Assembly (NCBI GenBank): GCA_001574975.1
Contig: KQ965739.1
Span: 97,052-161,051, forward strand
Source of the DNA: Gonapodya prolifera JEL478
Taxonomy: Eukaryota > Monoblepharomycota > Monoblepharidomycetes > Monoblepharidales > Gonapodyaceae
Reading direction: 5' to 3'
DNA length: 64,000 nt
Shown: positions 39,401 through 48,989 of the stretch, piece after piece
Layout: every line of letters starts with the position of its first letter
Position numbering within the stretch: position 1 is the stretch's first letter
The notes under the pieces: model-generated
The model's database searches: none
Told to the model about the DNA's origin: nothing
What the model saw: only the letters and a program-made list of their open reading frames with translations
Program-made: the position numbers and the translations under genes

Positions 39401-40171
39401 AATTTGAATCGAGCGACAGCAGAACGAAAAGAACGTATTTACCTTCGTTGAGATGACGCTGGCAGGCTTCAACCATTCCCTCAGCGGTGTCGCACAGACG
39501 CTCATCGATAACCTTTGGTTGGTTCGGAAGCATAAATGTAAATTGACGCAACAATGAGCAAGCTGAACCGATATTCTCACCGTTATGTTTTTCCATTGTA
39601 TCCGGAAAATGCATCGAGACGAGTTGCGCCATCCAAGCTTTACGCCATATGCGAGCTCCTCGTAGGTGTGGCGATATGTACCCGTGCGCCCAACTTCACG
39701 CTTTACTTGAGCAATACGTTCACGTAGCGATATCTCCTTCTTAATTCCCTCTGTTTCCGAATAGAACGTTTCCAAAAACTCTACGGCCTCGTGGAGCAAC
39801 TTGGCGCTGTCGACATCGTCATCGCCATAAATGGTTCCCGCGTCCATTAACGCGGCGACACAGACATCTTTGGAGCATCCTGTATCGTCAAGGGTGATCC
39901 CCGAGTGCGAGGCGCCCGAAATGGGACATGTGGTTGTCTTTCCGGTCGCGTAATTGGTCAAGGTCGTCGACTGGTGGGCGACGGGACATTCGGCCTTTCC
40001 GAACAGCGATGGGTCCACGACGCTCTTTGGGCGCTCGTAGTCGGAGGAGAAGCTTCTTGAGACCCGTCTCCCGGAACTACTCAGGGAGATGGTTCGAGGA
40101 AGTAGAGGCCGCCACCATTTGTCCTCTTTCGATTTCTTGGTGCTCGGCTGGGCGAAGTCCGCGGATGGCAT
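36415..40171 (-). CDS. NOS: nitric oxide synthase, oxygenase plus reductase
   Basis: Exons 40171-39581, 39512-39443, 39364-39042, 38969-37847 and 37781-36415 join in phase to 1157 residues. NOS turns L-arginine, O2 and NADPH into citrulline and NO. Oxygenase: WRNSSRCIFRIQW with the heme thiolate Cys (about 187), ITIFPQR, IWNPQLLRYAGY, DPAHVEFTRVCLEMGW, WHAVPA, PFNGWYMSAEIGSRNL with the Arg-binding Glu (about 395), VVDHHTASDSF and WLTPPISGSATSVFHQEM. Reductase: flavodoxin (ILVGTETGTAEQLA, STFGDGELP), FAD (PRYYSIASAS) and NADPH (GTGIAPFRAF, LILYFGCRS) segments. It ends in EDTY, an aromatic tail like other diflavin reductases. Odd points: the Gly after RCI is Phe, and the oxygenase-flavodoxin linker is a Ser/Thr-rich stretch of about 85 residues without a clear basic amphipathic calmodulin helix, so Ca/calmodulin control is doubtful. 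The N-terminal 110 residues are extra and hold a Cys-Pro pair that could replace the dimer zinc site. Confidence 0.92.
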
Positions 40172-41619
40172 TGCGAAGGCGACGGCCCGACGAGGGCACG
40201 TTGATGGCTCAGATGAGAAGCGGTGTTTCGATATACATGCGAGGTCGCGAGAATCCTTTGTGACGCCTTAGGGTTGAGGAGTCTGCGGCTTCTCGGCGGG
40301 GGAACGCCACCGAACGCCACGCCCTCCAGATCTGTAATTACCCATCCGCGAACTGCGCACCGCACGCGCAGCGGGGCGCTAGTTAGAGGGGATGGAGTTC
40401 GCAGCATCTGCTTTGGCTGGTCAGAATGTTGCATTTGCTCTCTCAACACAAAAAGAACTTCAAGAGTCAATCATCGAGGTACCACACACACTACGTATCT
40501 CTGCCATTTATACACAACTTTTTTCGAACCTCGGGACGACAGGTTTTGGTGAGCTGTATTTTCGTGGCGGCGGTCAGGGGTCGACGACCCAGGTACCACA
40601 GCAACAACTTTATGCCCCACACACATCCAGGATTATGTATTGAAAGCACGCGTGTGTAAAAACTGTGCCTATCAGGACAATTCAAGCCCAAGCGGTCTGG
40701 TGGTCGTTGGTGGATGTTTAGGACGACCTGAACTCGTCACCGTATGAAGGGGGGACGAAAGCCTAATTGTTACCCACAGCCGCCACATTTCGCCACATCA
40801 ACCCTAAGACTGCCTTCGATTATACGACGCATGAGTTCCGTGGTTTGGCGCTCTCAGTGCGCGCGGGAACGAAATGCGAGCAGCAACTTTCGGGGTCAAC
40901 ACAACACACTATTCCAAAAGTATTGTTGCACCATTTATGTGCCATAATCCACAAAAACACAACTCAAAGCGTCGCGTGGTGGAGCTTTGAAACACTCAAA
41001 CTCAGCTCACGATTACCCTTATGTCCTGTTGCGGCGTGCACCCATACGGGCGGGTCACCCGGCGGAGCACCAACCTTGAAATGGAGAATATATCCGAGCA
41101 AAAAGCGTTCAAGTCATTCAGGTCGGTATGAGTCAGAACCAATCTCAGTCAATTATGGTTCCGGTCCAATCAGGTCCAATCCGATACCACCGTTGGTCAC
41201 GGCGAAACCTCTGTTAGATTCAAGACGCTACATATGTGCCCCTGCTATGTGACACACAACTCCGCTCTGCACGCACGATTAGTTGCATTTGTTTCAGACC
41301 CCACATAAGACCAACCAGGAGAGACTGGTTCCAAACCAGGTGCTGTGCCACACCTGAAACTCGAAAATCGCTCCCCTCGTCTGATTTCGACAATAAACCA
41401 CGTCATTTCAGTCACATTAGCTCCACGAACACCAGATTAATAAACTGCGGTCCAGGTGCAAGGCCGCAACGGCTTAGATTTTTTATCAATGTTCAAGTGT
41501 AATGGGTACATTGCAGGGTTTCAACAATACCGGTGCCCACCCAGATGCGTGCGACACTCGTACTAATTGCTAACTTCAAATTTACAGCTGGCAAAGCCCC
41601 GGAAGATAGGCATGTCACG
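40172..41619. other. long upstream region of NOS, no gene seen
   Basis: About 1.4 kb between the NOS start and the copia relic. No conserved exon or RNA gene is supported on either strand. The part next to 40172 is the likely NOS promoter. Confidence 0.4.
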
Positions 41620-41952
41620 TGAAAAGTAGAGGCAACGAGTAATGAGGGAGCATTTTAAATCGGCATTTTAAAATGAGTTCACAATGTCTCTTGTACGTAT
41701 TCGCTACGCTCTCGAGAGTGTTTCGGCTGTTTTTGTGTGCGAAGTGGTTGGCACCAGCCTCCCCTACGGTTTTAACGTGGTTGACCACAGTGTCGTGGCC
41801 ATAGGAGAGGCTGTTTAAGTCATAGCCGGTAGCGCACTTCCCCGTATGATTGTAGAAGTTGAAGACAAATATAAAAGGATAAACTATGAGCTTATCAAAC
41901 CAGTCCTTCCAACGTGGTCTAATGTGATTGGATGTCCGGCAGAATTTCAACA
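41620..41952 (-). repeat. 3' LTR of the copia relic
   Basis: Minus-strand TGTTGAAATTC...TACTTTTCA, directly next to the polypurine tract. It contains a TATA-like stretch in the shared 100-bp block. The outer 5-bp target duplication cannot be checked because the other end is incomplete. Confidence 0.6.
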
Positions 41953-43272
41953 CTCCCCCTGCTGACGACATCCGTCACGCGAAGGTTCCTCTTTGCAAGA
42001 GTCATATGCGGGGTTGTCCGTTCCAGGTTGCGTTGTGTGTACTGCATTTCCTTGTGCACTTCAGCCGAGCTCCACACATCAACACGCTGGGTCTACTCTG
42101 GAACTTCCGTTCCAGTCTTCAATCGCGCATCAATCCCTGGATCCTCCGTGTTTTGACGATGAAGGATTCTAGTGAGTGCGCCTTCCTGTGTCTCAATGAT
42201 TCCATTCGCAGCTGATGACTTCTCAAGAATGTCCGTTCCACCGGTCCTCTTGCTCCCAGAAGTCGAAAACATCGTCCTTCCATCTCCTTAAATGAAATCA
42301 CATCGGTGATTTCCCGATTCATGTTCGCGACCTCCTGACGGTCCATCAACATCGTCTGTCCGTTCTCCCCCTCAAGCCTTGATCCATCCGACGACTCGCG
42401 CAGCTCGTTCCGACTGAGAGAGACGCTGGCAGCTCCCTGAGGCGTGTCGCTTGCCCCAGGCTCCCACCGAAGGGATGGAGGTCCAAGACACGAGTGGCAG
42501 ACTCCCCCTCAAGCGATGCGGCGAATATCGTGGGGTGAGAAAGATGATCTGAGTGAGTAGAGCTCACATTTCCATCCAAAATTTGGGACTTAGGCCCTGC
42601 GTCGGGCAGGGGGTTCAGGCACTGATGGGTTTAGTGCCCAGTTAGGGGACCCGCCTTGGTTCCCCCCCGACGAGCTTTTCCCCATGCTTGCCGAGTATCC
42701 ATGTGTGCGTTCGTGCACTGGCCTGACGAGCATTCGATAGAGGTGAGTCTCTTGCCCGTCAAGTTGAGCTTTAGCCACGACCAGACTCGTCCGATCCAAA
42801 ATGGCCATCCTCCCGTTCCGGATAACAGTTCTACATCCGCCCTTGTCGAAAGGCGTATGCGCGACGATCTTGGCCCCGAAAGGCGGTGAGTAAAGCGCGT
42901 TCTTCAAGGTTAGGAAGTTTTTATTTGGCTGATTGGTCTTCGGGTCAAGTACAACGAGCTTGAAGTCTCCTTGCCCTTCAACTGGTGTGACAGTTTCAGG
43001 AATGCCGGTGCCAACATTGATCGCCAAAATCTCCACCATCTGACAGTAAGTGGGGAATTGGCTTTTGGCGGTAGAGGGATCCAACTTATCTATCTGCCAA
43101 CAGGTGGCAGGGCCTTCCATTCCATCGTTCCAGGCATAGTGTGGTTGGTGAAGACGAGACTCTCAATCTGTTTAAATCATAGCCGGTAGCGCACTTCCCC
43201 GTATGATTGTAGAAGTTGAAGACAAAGTAAAAGGATAAACTATGAGCTTATCAAACCAGTCCTTCTAACGTA
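41620..43272 (-). mobile_element. shrunken Ty1/copia-type LTR retrotransposon relic
   Basis: On the minus strand a polypurine tract (AGGGGGAG, 41960-41953) is followed at once by TGTTGAAAT, the classic copia 3' junction. The 3' LTR then runs from 41952 to about 41620, starting TG and ending CA (333 bp). A block of about 100 bp inside it (41814-41915) recurs in direct orientation at 43171-43272, which I take as a piece of the other LTR. Between them the minus frame at 43120-42590 looks like the copia protease/pre-integrase stretch (LKNALYSPPFGAKIVAHTPF, then NGRMAILDRTSLVVA and THLYRM). Only about 1.2 kb of interior is left, so reverse transcriptase is missing and the element is dead. Confidence 0.65.
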
Positions 43273-43322
43273 GAAAGAACTAGTTTGATAATCTAGTAGT
43301 TTATCCTTTTCTTTTGTCTTCG
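43220..43322. repeat. 43-bp inverted repeat (hairpin)
   Basis: The segment gaagacaaagtaaaaggata... at about 43218-43260 is followed, after a loop of some 16 bases, by its near-perfect reverse complement ending ggataaaccat-like at 43279-43322 (tttatccttttcttttgtcttc). It joins the internal LTR piece of the copia relic to an inverted copy of itself, as fold-back events do. Confidence 0.65.
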
Positions 43323-44829
43323 TTCTTGGACAGAATCATAGTGACGGGTGTGGACCGGCTACAATTCCGGCCTATTCAATTCCTACTCCTGGCGGAGGAC
43401 ACAGCGCTCAGGTGCTGGAAACGGCGAACAGACTGGAACGATAGTGGTCGAGGAAAAAGGGACGCACCGCATTGGCTTCCTACAGAGCAACGCTGTAGTT
43501 TGCTCCCTCCCAAAATCACAACGGGTCACTTCAGAAGATACGTACGAAAGCACGACTTGGTGGATGACGAGGTGGAGTTGTCCCGACTCGATCGGAGGCT
43601 GCTGAAAAATGGTGTGGATTCTTTTCGAAACATTCTCCTCGTTCCTTGCCAACTGGCGCCCAACGCCGGGCAGCATTGGCTCCTCGAGTTAGTTAAGTGA
43701 ATTTCTACTTGGACTGGTGCTGTCGAACTCGCGAATATGGTGGCAAAGGAGCGTTTCGTTCCGGTGAGTTGCGGAACCCATATGTCGCTCCGTATATCGA
43801 CGCATGTATAGCGACGCCGAGTGCAGCAAGGCTGATGCTGGAGGCAGTTGCTTCATTTGAACTCGTCGGCGTTCAATCTCTAAGAGTCTTCGTGGAAGCT
43901 GTGACCAGACGTTCGGTGGACATGAGCACATGAACGACGCGGGGGAAAGAGTTTGCTCAAGCTTAAAGGTGAGCATTCGTCGTGTGAGGATGTATTGTTG
44001 TCGTGGCATTGTTGTTCGCAAGTCGCAATTGCTAGCTGCCTGGAGCCGATTAATGACTCGTGATCTGAATCGCAAATGAATACCGCCTGACAACGCAACT
44101 CGATGAAATCAAACGTAGCCCAATTCGATGGAATCCCGGGTTGAAAGCTTTCATACTCTGGCTAATGACCAGGAAATGAAAAATGAAAAGACTTCTTCGG
44201 ACCCGTCAAGCTCCTGCAGGCGTGGCAACCACTGGTACTCGAACGTTTCCTTTTCGTACCTTTGCTGTTCTACTTTTTTTCTTGCTAGGCTGATGCTCAA
44301 GCCCACTGAAGCCCCAATCAAGCGAAGAGAAGGTCGCCTGCATCAACCTCACATTCTTTTTCACCCATCATAGTCTCACACCTACCAATCTTTCTACTTT
44401 TAGCTCGCGCCCATTTATTAGTATTTCTTCTTTACTTCACAAAATCGATTATATCACCTTGTGTCACCCTCAAAAAATGTTAAGACTATCCTCTTTTTGA
44501 CTCTTTCGGGCGAATAAAAGATGGTCTTCATGCGACCAAAGCGCCCGTAAGGCCCGGTGCGAATGAGCGAATCGCTCACCGATTGGATAAACCACGCACG
44601 AATTTAGCCGTCTGTGGTCAGTCATTCCAGGACCGAATTGTGTCACAAATTCTCTGCTGTGTCCGCCGACGTTTCACCGTTCCCGCCTAAGCGCAAAGCA
44701 GGACAGCGTGCGATACTGAGATACATCAACCGCCGGGGGAAGATGGAGTGAGTGGCCGGGGCTGCAGTTCGCTTTGCTTTGAAAACGTTGTATCAAGAAA
44801 CATCCGGGTCGTTTCGGCGGGATAGAACC
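43323..44829. other. relic-rich intergenic stretch, no intact gene
   Basis: No gene is supported. At 43658-43676 the plus strand reads ctggcgcccaacgccgggc, which resembles a retroelement tRNA primer binding site, so part of this stretch may be the start of another decayed LTR element. The last few hundred bases (about 44400-44829) are the likely promoter and leader of the bZIP gene. Confidence 0.35.
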
Positions 44830-46128
44830 ATGACGGCAGTCGCACAGGCTCACTCGTCAACGTCCGCCTCGCCCTTACCGTCACTATCGTCGCTCCTCGA
44901 TTTCGGCACAAAGACCGGTTCCTCCAGGCCGCGCACCGCACCAATCGAGAGCTCCTTCTCGCTGGAAGGGGAGCTGAACCCGTTCGATGTGTCGTTCAGC
45001 GTGGAGTTTGCCCCGGTGGATTTGTCGGGCGCCGAGGGTGACGATTACGATTGGAGCACCTGGGAGGAACCACACACAATGACGAATGGTACCCGCCCAA
45101 ATTCGATTAGATACTGGAGCCCCAACCCCGAGAGGAGTCCGATACATGACCTTGTTGCCGCAGACTCGGAAGACGAGGATCATTCCATGCAGGGGTCGCA
45201 TGGGGCACAACAAGGAGTGGAATCACCGTTTCATGACGTGGGAAAGTTACCGGGCAAAACAATTTACGGTAATGACCAACATGAACAGAAGTCACCAAAT
45301 ACCTCTCTATCCGAACTACCACATGCCATGATTCCAAAAGATGGTTTCACGCGCTCTGGAAGAGATGCGTCGCCCAAAATTGAGAAATCAAGCCCACGAT
45401 CTTCCGGCTTCCCCGCCCCCCCTCTCGCTGCGTTTGAAGACGGAGACTGGGAGAAAATTTTGGCGAATCCCGACTATGCGAAATCGGAACCCCCCGGAGC
45501 CGTGCAGTTTTCCGCACTTGGGCAACTCGTACCCGACGTTACCCTCCCCGTTCCATCACCACGCAAAAGGAAACACCAGTCCGCCTCTGGAAGTCTATCT
45601 GGCAGTCGAAGTGCTCGAGTTTTATCCAGCACGGCCTCTGATACATCTGACTACGCGTCGCTTGTACCTCCACCGGGCATTTTTTCTGACGAGGAGTCGT
45701 CAGTGCATTCGGAGGTGCCCCCACTTTCAGCAAAGCGAACCGAAGTAATGGTTACCGAAGACGCGCCTCCCCAGAAAGGCGGAGCAAAGACTGGCAGCGG
45801 CAGGGGCCGCCGACCCACAAACAGGGGCGCCAGAAGCGGTCTCAGTGCCGATGAGCAAAAACGCCGGGCTCGTGAACTGAATAGGCTGGGTAAGTTTTGA
45901 TGTTTTTTCAATCTTGAAGGCTCCCCTATGTGCGCTCAACACTGTTTCCGTCCAGCTGCGTCCAAGTGCCGCCAAAAGCGCAAGGAGCGGATGAACGCGA
46001 TGCAGGACAATTACGAAACACTTGTCCAATTGAACGAGTCCTTGGACCTCGAAGTTGCAGACCTGGAGATGGAGGTGAAGCTGCTGAAGACGCTCATCAA
46101 GTCGACGAAATGCAAGGCCCATGATTGA
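44830..46128 (+). CDS. bZIP transcription factor, ATF/CREB type
   Basis: Exons 44830-45889 and 45956-46128 join in phase to 410 residues. The ATG at 44830 is chosen because the longer open frame upstream begins only with GTG. The C-terminus is a bZIP: a basic region ending ELNRLAASKCRQKRKERM, with the invariant Asn and Arg, and a leucine zipper (LVQLNESLDLEVADLEMEV, then LLKTLIK) of about five heptads. The AASKCRQKRK core is that of ATF2/Atf1-type factors, which bind CRE sites and in fungi serve stress and osmotic signalling. The rest is Ser/Pro-rich with acidic patches (EGDDYDW), SP/TP sites that kinases could use, a KRKH patch and an RGRRPTNRG stretch before the basic region. The intron splits the basic region itself. 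Confidence 0.85.
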
Positions 46129-46398
46129 GGCCCAACGCCGACGCACGGGGATTGATTGCATATACGGACAGTCTTGATTTCATTCAACCGATTCATGTTG
46201 CGAAAGCACGGTTATATCATTCAAATCATTACTTTTATGTTATAATAACGGTAACGCGAATTCTCAAATCCAATCGTCTTTTCAAATACATTCCCGTGCT
46301 TCCGTCCGAAGTGCAACGATAATCGTGTCAACTCTATCATCATAGTTAGAAAGACTTGTAGTCTGACGCCTCGAATAGAAACCATTCACTTCTTCCCA

Positions 46399-47582
46399 AT
46401 GGAGAAGGAGGAGGCAACGATCGTTAAAATGTTGTGGACTCCGATTATCGGCGTCTTCGCATCCGGTGTTCCACCGACTTTGCACTTTGCCGATCGAGGG
46501 ATGGATTCATTGAAGGTTGCCTTCTCCCACCAAGCAGACATGTCGGCTTCCGCACCTCGTCCCCTTGGAGCCATTGCAGCGAGCGAGCTGGTTGAGAGCG
46601 GCTCACTTTACCTCAAAGCTCTTGTGAGCATCTCGCCCGATCAACGATTGCTGATCGATTATTTCGATGCCTCTTTTGAAATTTTAGGCTACGGAAGTAA
46701 AGCGGCTCGGGACGAGCAATTTGGGGATGCGATTGAAAGCGGCGGCGGAGATTGGACAAATAGCTTTTCAGTTGAGTTCGACGTTTGAAATCGGTTATCA
46801 GAAAATGAATTCTGCTCATACGATTGAAATGTTTATTAGTGGGGGCGATGCGGTTCAGACTGTGAGACTCTGCGATCAATGGAAGGAACATCACAGCAGA
46901 ATGACCGCTTTCCTGACAGTACCTCGCTCAAGATGCTCGGATTTCAGAAAACCTCCTCAGTGTTGTACGCAACACTAAAGAGCATCCAGCCATGCGAAAG
47001 GTGTCCACGAAATGTTCTTTCAGTGCATACTACGACAACTCACTATGCTTGATTCGTTGTCAGCAAGCACTTCAAACTCTCAGCATTCTATGTCGCAGTC
47101 CAAAAAGTGTATTGGAGTCGTTGTGTGATGCCGGCATCGTTGAGGTGCTAACTGGTAAGGACTGGTCGTCGAATGTTTGAGACTTTCACACAAAGCTCAA
47201 CGAGTTACTTCAACAGTGGTGATGGGAAACGAAGAAGAAGCCCCACTACTGGTGAGTCGTGTGATTGTCCTTACACTGATCCTGTGAGCTCGAACGTACC
47301 CGTAGCGCCAAATTGCTGTGCATTCGATTTTCTTCCTCATGGTTAAACTTCATGCCACACAAGGAGAAGCACTCCACAACCCGGAGCTCATAAGTGCCGC
47401 GCGACAAGTCGCAGATCTTGACTGGAGCGGATGGTAGGTTTTTGAGGACAGCAGTGATGACTGTTCTCACACGTTCGGCCTCATGCAATAGGTCTGAAAA
47501 CGATGCCAAGGAACTTCTCGAGCTGGCAGTGCTTACAATGGCTACCCGGGAACGATCGCGATCGAGATCGCGGACGAGATGA
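46399..47582 (+). CDS. ARM-like helical-repeat protein with RS tail
   Basis: Exons 46399-46623, 46688-46861, 46920-47000, 47064-47154, 47217-47251, 47306-47433 and 47492-47582 join in phase to 274 residues. After about 70 residues the chain is a series of amphipathic helices with ARM/HEAT-like spacing: MRLKAAAEIGQIAFQLSS, HTIEMFISGG, ENLLSVVRNTKEHPAMRKQA, LQTLSILCRSPKSVLESL, AGIVEVLTVVMGNEEEAPLL and RQIAVHSIFFLMVKL. It ends in an Arg-Ser run (RERSRSRSRTR). I do not recognise the family, so no function is assigned; such folds bind proteins. The seven short exons with good splice sites, and normal CpG content, mark it as a host gene just before the CpG-poor tract. Confidence 0.6.
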
Positions 47583-48989
47583 AGTCTTTTCCCATGTAGT
47601 TACCAAAGCTTTCGTAGCAACCTTTGCTCCTCGCACCAAACTCCAGTGGTAACAAGAAACTAATCTAGGTAGTTTACACTTTTGAGCATACATCAGAAAT
47701 AATCATACACACATAGATCATGCTGGATTCTGTGGTCGGTTTCCCTCTCTTTGTTTGTTGTTCGCCACAAGAATCCCAAACGGTTTCTCAACTGGTACTT
47801 TTTGCCGCCAGATCTCAAAGTTCACAGCAAGGATCATGATCAGCGCCATGCTTGCAAACCAGGTTTGTTTGGAAAGAATCCCAAATGGAGGCCTCTTGCA
47901 ATAGCCAGAGACAACAGGCCACCCGCATCACTAAATTGTTCAGGGTTGTACTTACGATAAGCCCGCCTCTGCCACTCCTATCATAAAACGTATCTTAGAA
48001 CAGTTCCAAAACCGTATTAAATAATAGAGCCACCTCATAGTCTCATACGCACCAAGAAGACTCTGGTCACCATGAGCGTGGCAAAGTTGGTGACAAAAGC
48101 TTGGGCAATCATGACAATGCCCCACTATATGGGAGAGGTAGAGAAGGGGATTAACGTAGCAGTGGGAGCGGCTGACGCATGACATCCAAGGACAACTTGC
48201 ATCCACTCACCCCATCCTTCCATGCTTCAACAGCCCAAATAGCATCACCATTCTGTCCTTTGACCTCCTGTCAAGTGGCCCACGCTACCGCTGGTATCAT
48301 CTTCAACCTTCACGGCAGTTCCAACTTGAGTACTTACATTACCATTATTCTCAAAAGCCAGACCCAAGGAGTGAACTTCTTGACCTGATAATGTTTGGGC
48401 ACACCTGACTTGTGGACAAAAGCTCAACCCATTTCACCATTGTACTCACCCTGTTGTGTCAGGTAACAGATGAGCATACAGTAAAACATCTGACGTTGAA
48501 AAGAAACACTACGTTGTGGATACTCCCACCCTTCAAGTGGTTTGACTTACTGTTTCCGAACTCAATGCATTGTTTGACACTCAGTTGGAATGCGAAACCA
48601 TGACAGATGACGTGTTGCTGGGGCAGATAGTGGTGACAATGTGCAATGACAAACCCAAACAGCCAAAATTTGTTGTCCTGGATTTGCATGACTACAAGCT
48701 TTTGCTTTTACAGGACATCAGATGGCGAAGTGAGCACAACAAATTTGGTTACAGATGCTGGATACGGCAGGCCAGCATTGTTGCTCCAGGAGAACAACAA
48801 AGACAAGCTGGACGGAAACCCAGACCATGGCAGTGTTCGAACTCAAAATTTCAGAAACAAAAGACTCATCATTGCATGACACATATTGAGGCTGACCAGC
48901 TCCTGCCCCAACTTTTGCAACTTGACCCAATACAATAGATTTGCTCAACCCCTGGCATTTATCTGATTCCCCTGGTATTGAAGAATTGA
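47583..48989. other. AT-richer, CpG-poor stretch, no gene seen
   Basis: Base composition changes here: CpG becomes rare and TG/CA frequent. No conserved coding stretch is seen on either strand. It joins the host gene end to the RPB1-like relic. Confidence 0.45.

Noticed and set aside
43658-43676. Retroelement primer binding site (ctggcgcccaacgccgggc) as proof of another element
   Set aside because: No matching LTR pair or coding region could be tied to it; kept only as a remark in the stretch description.
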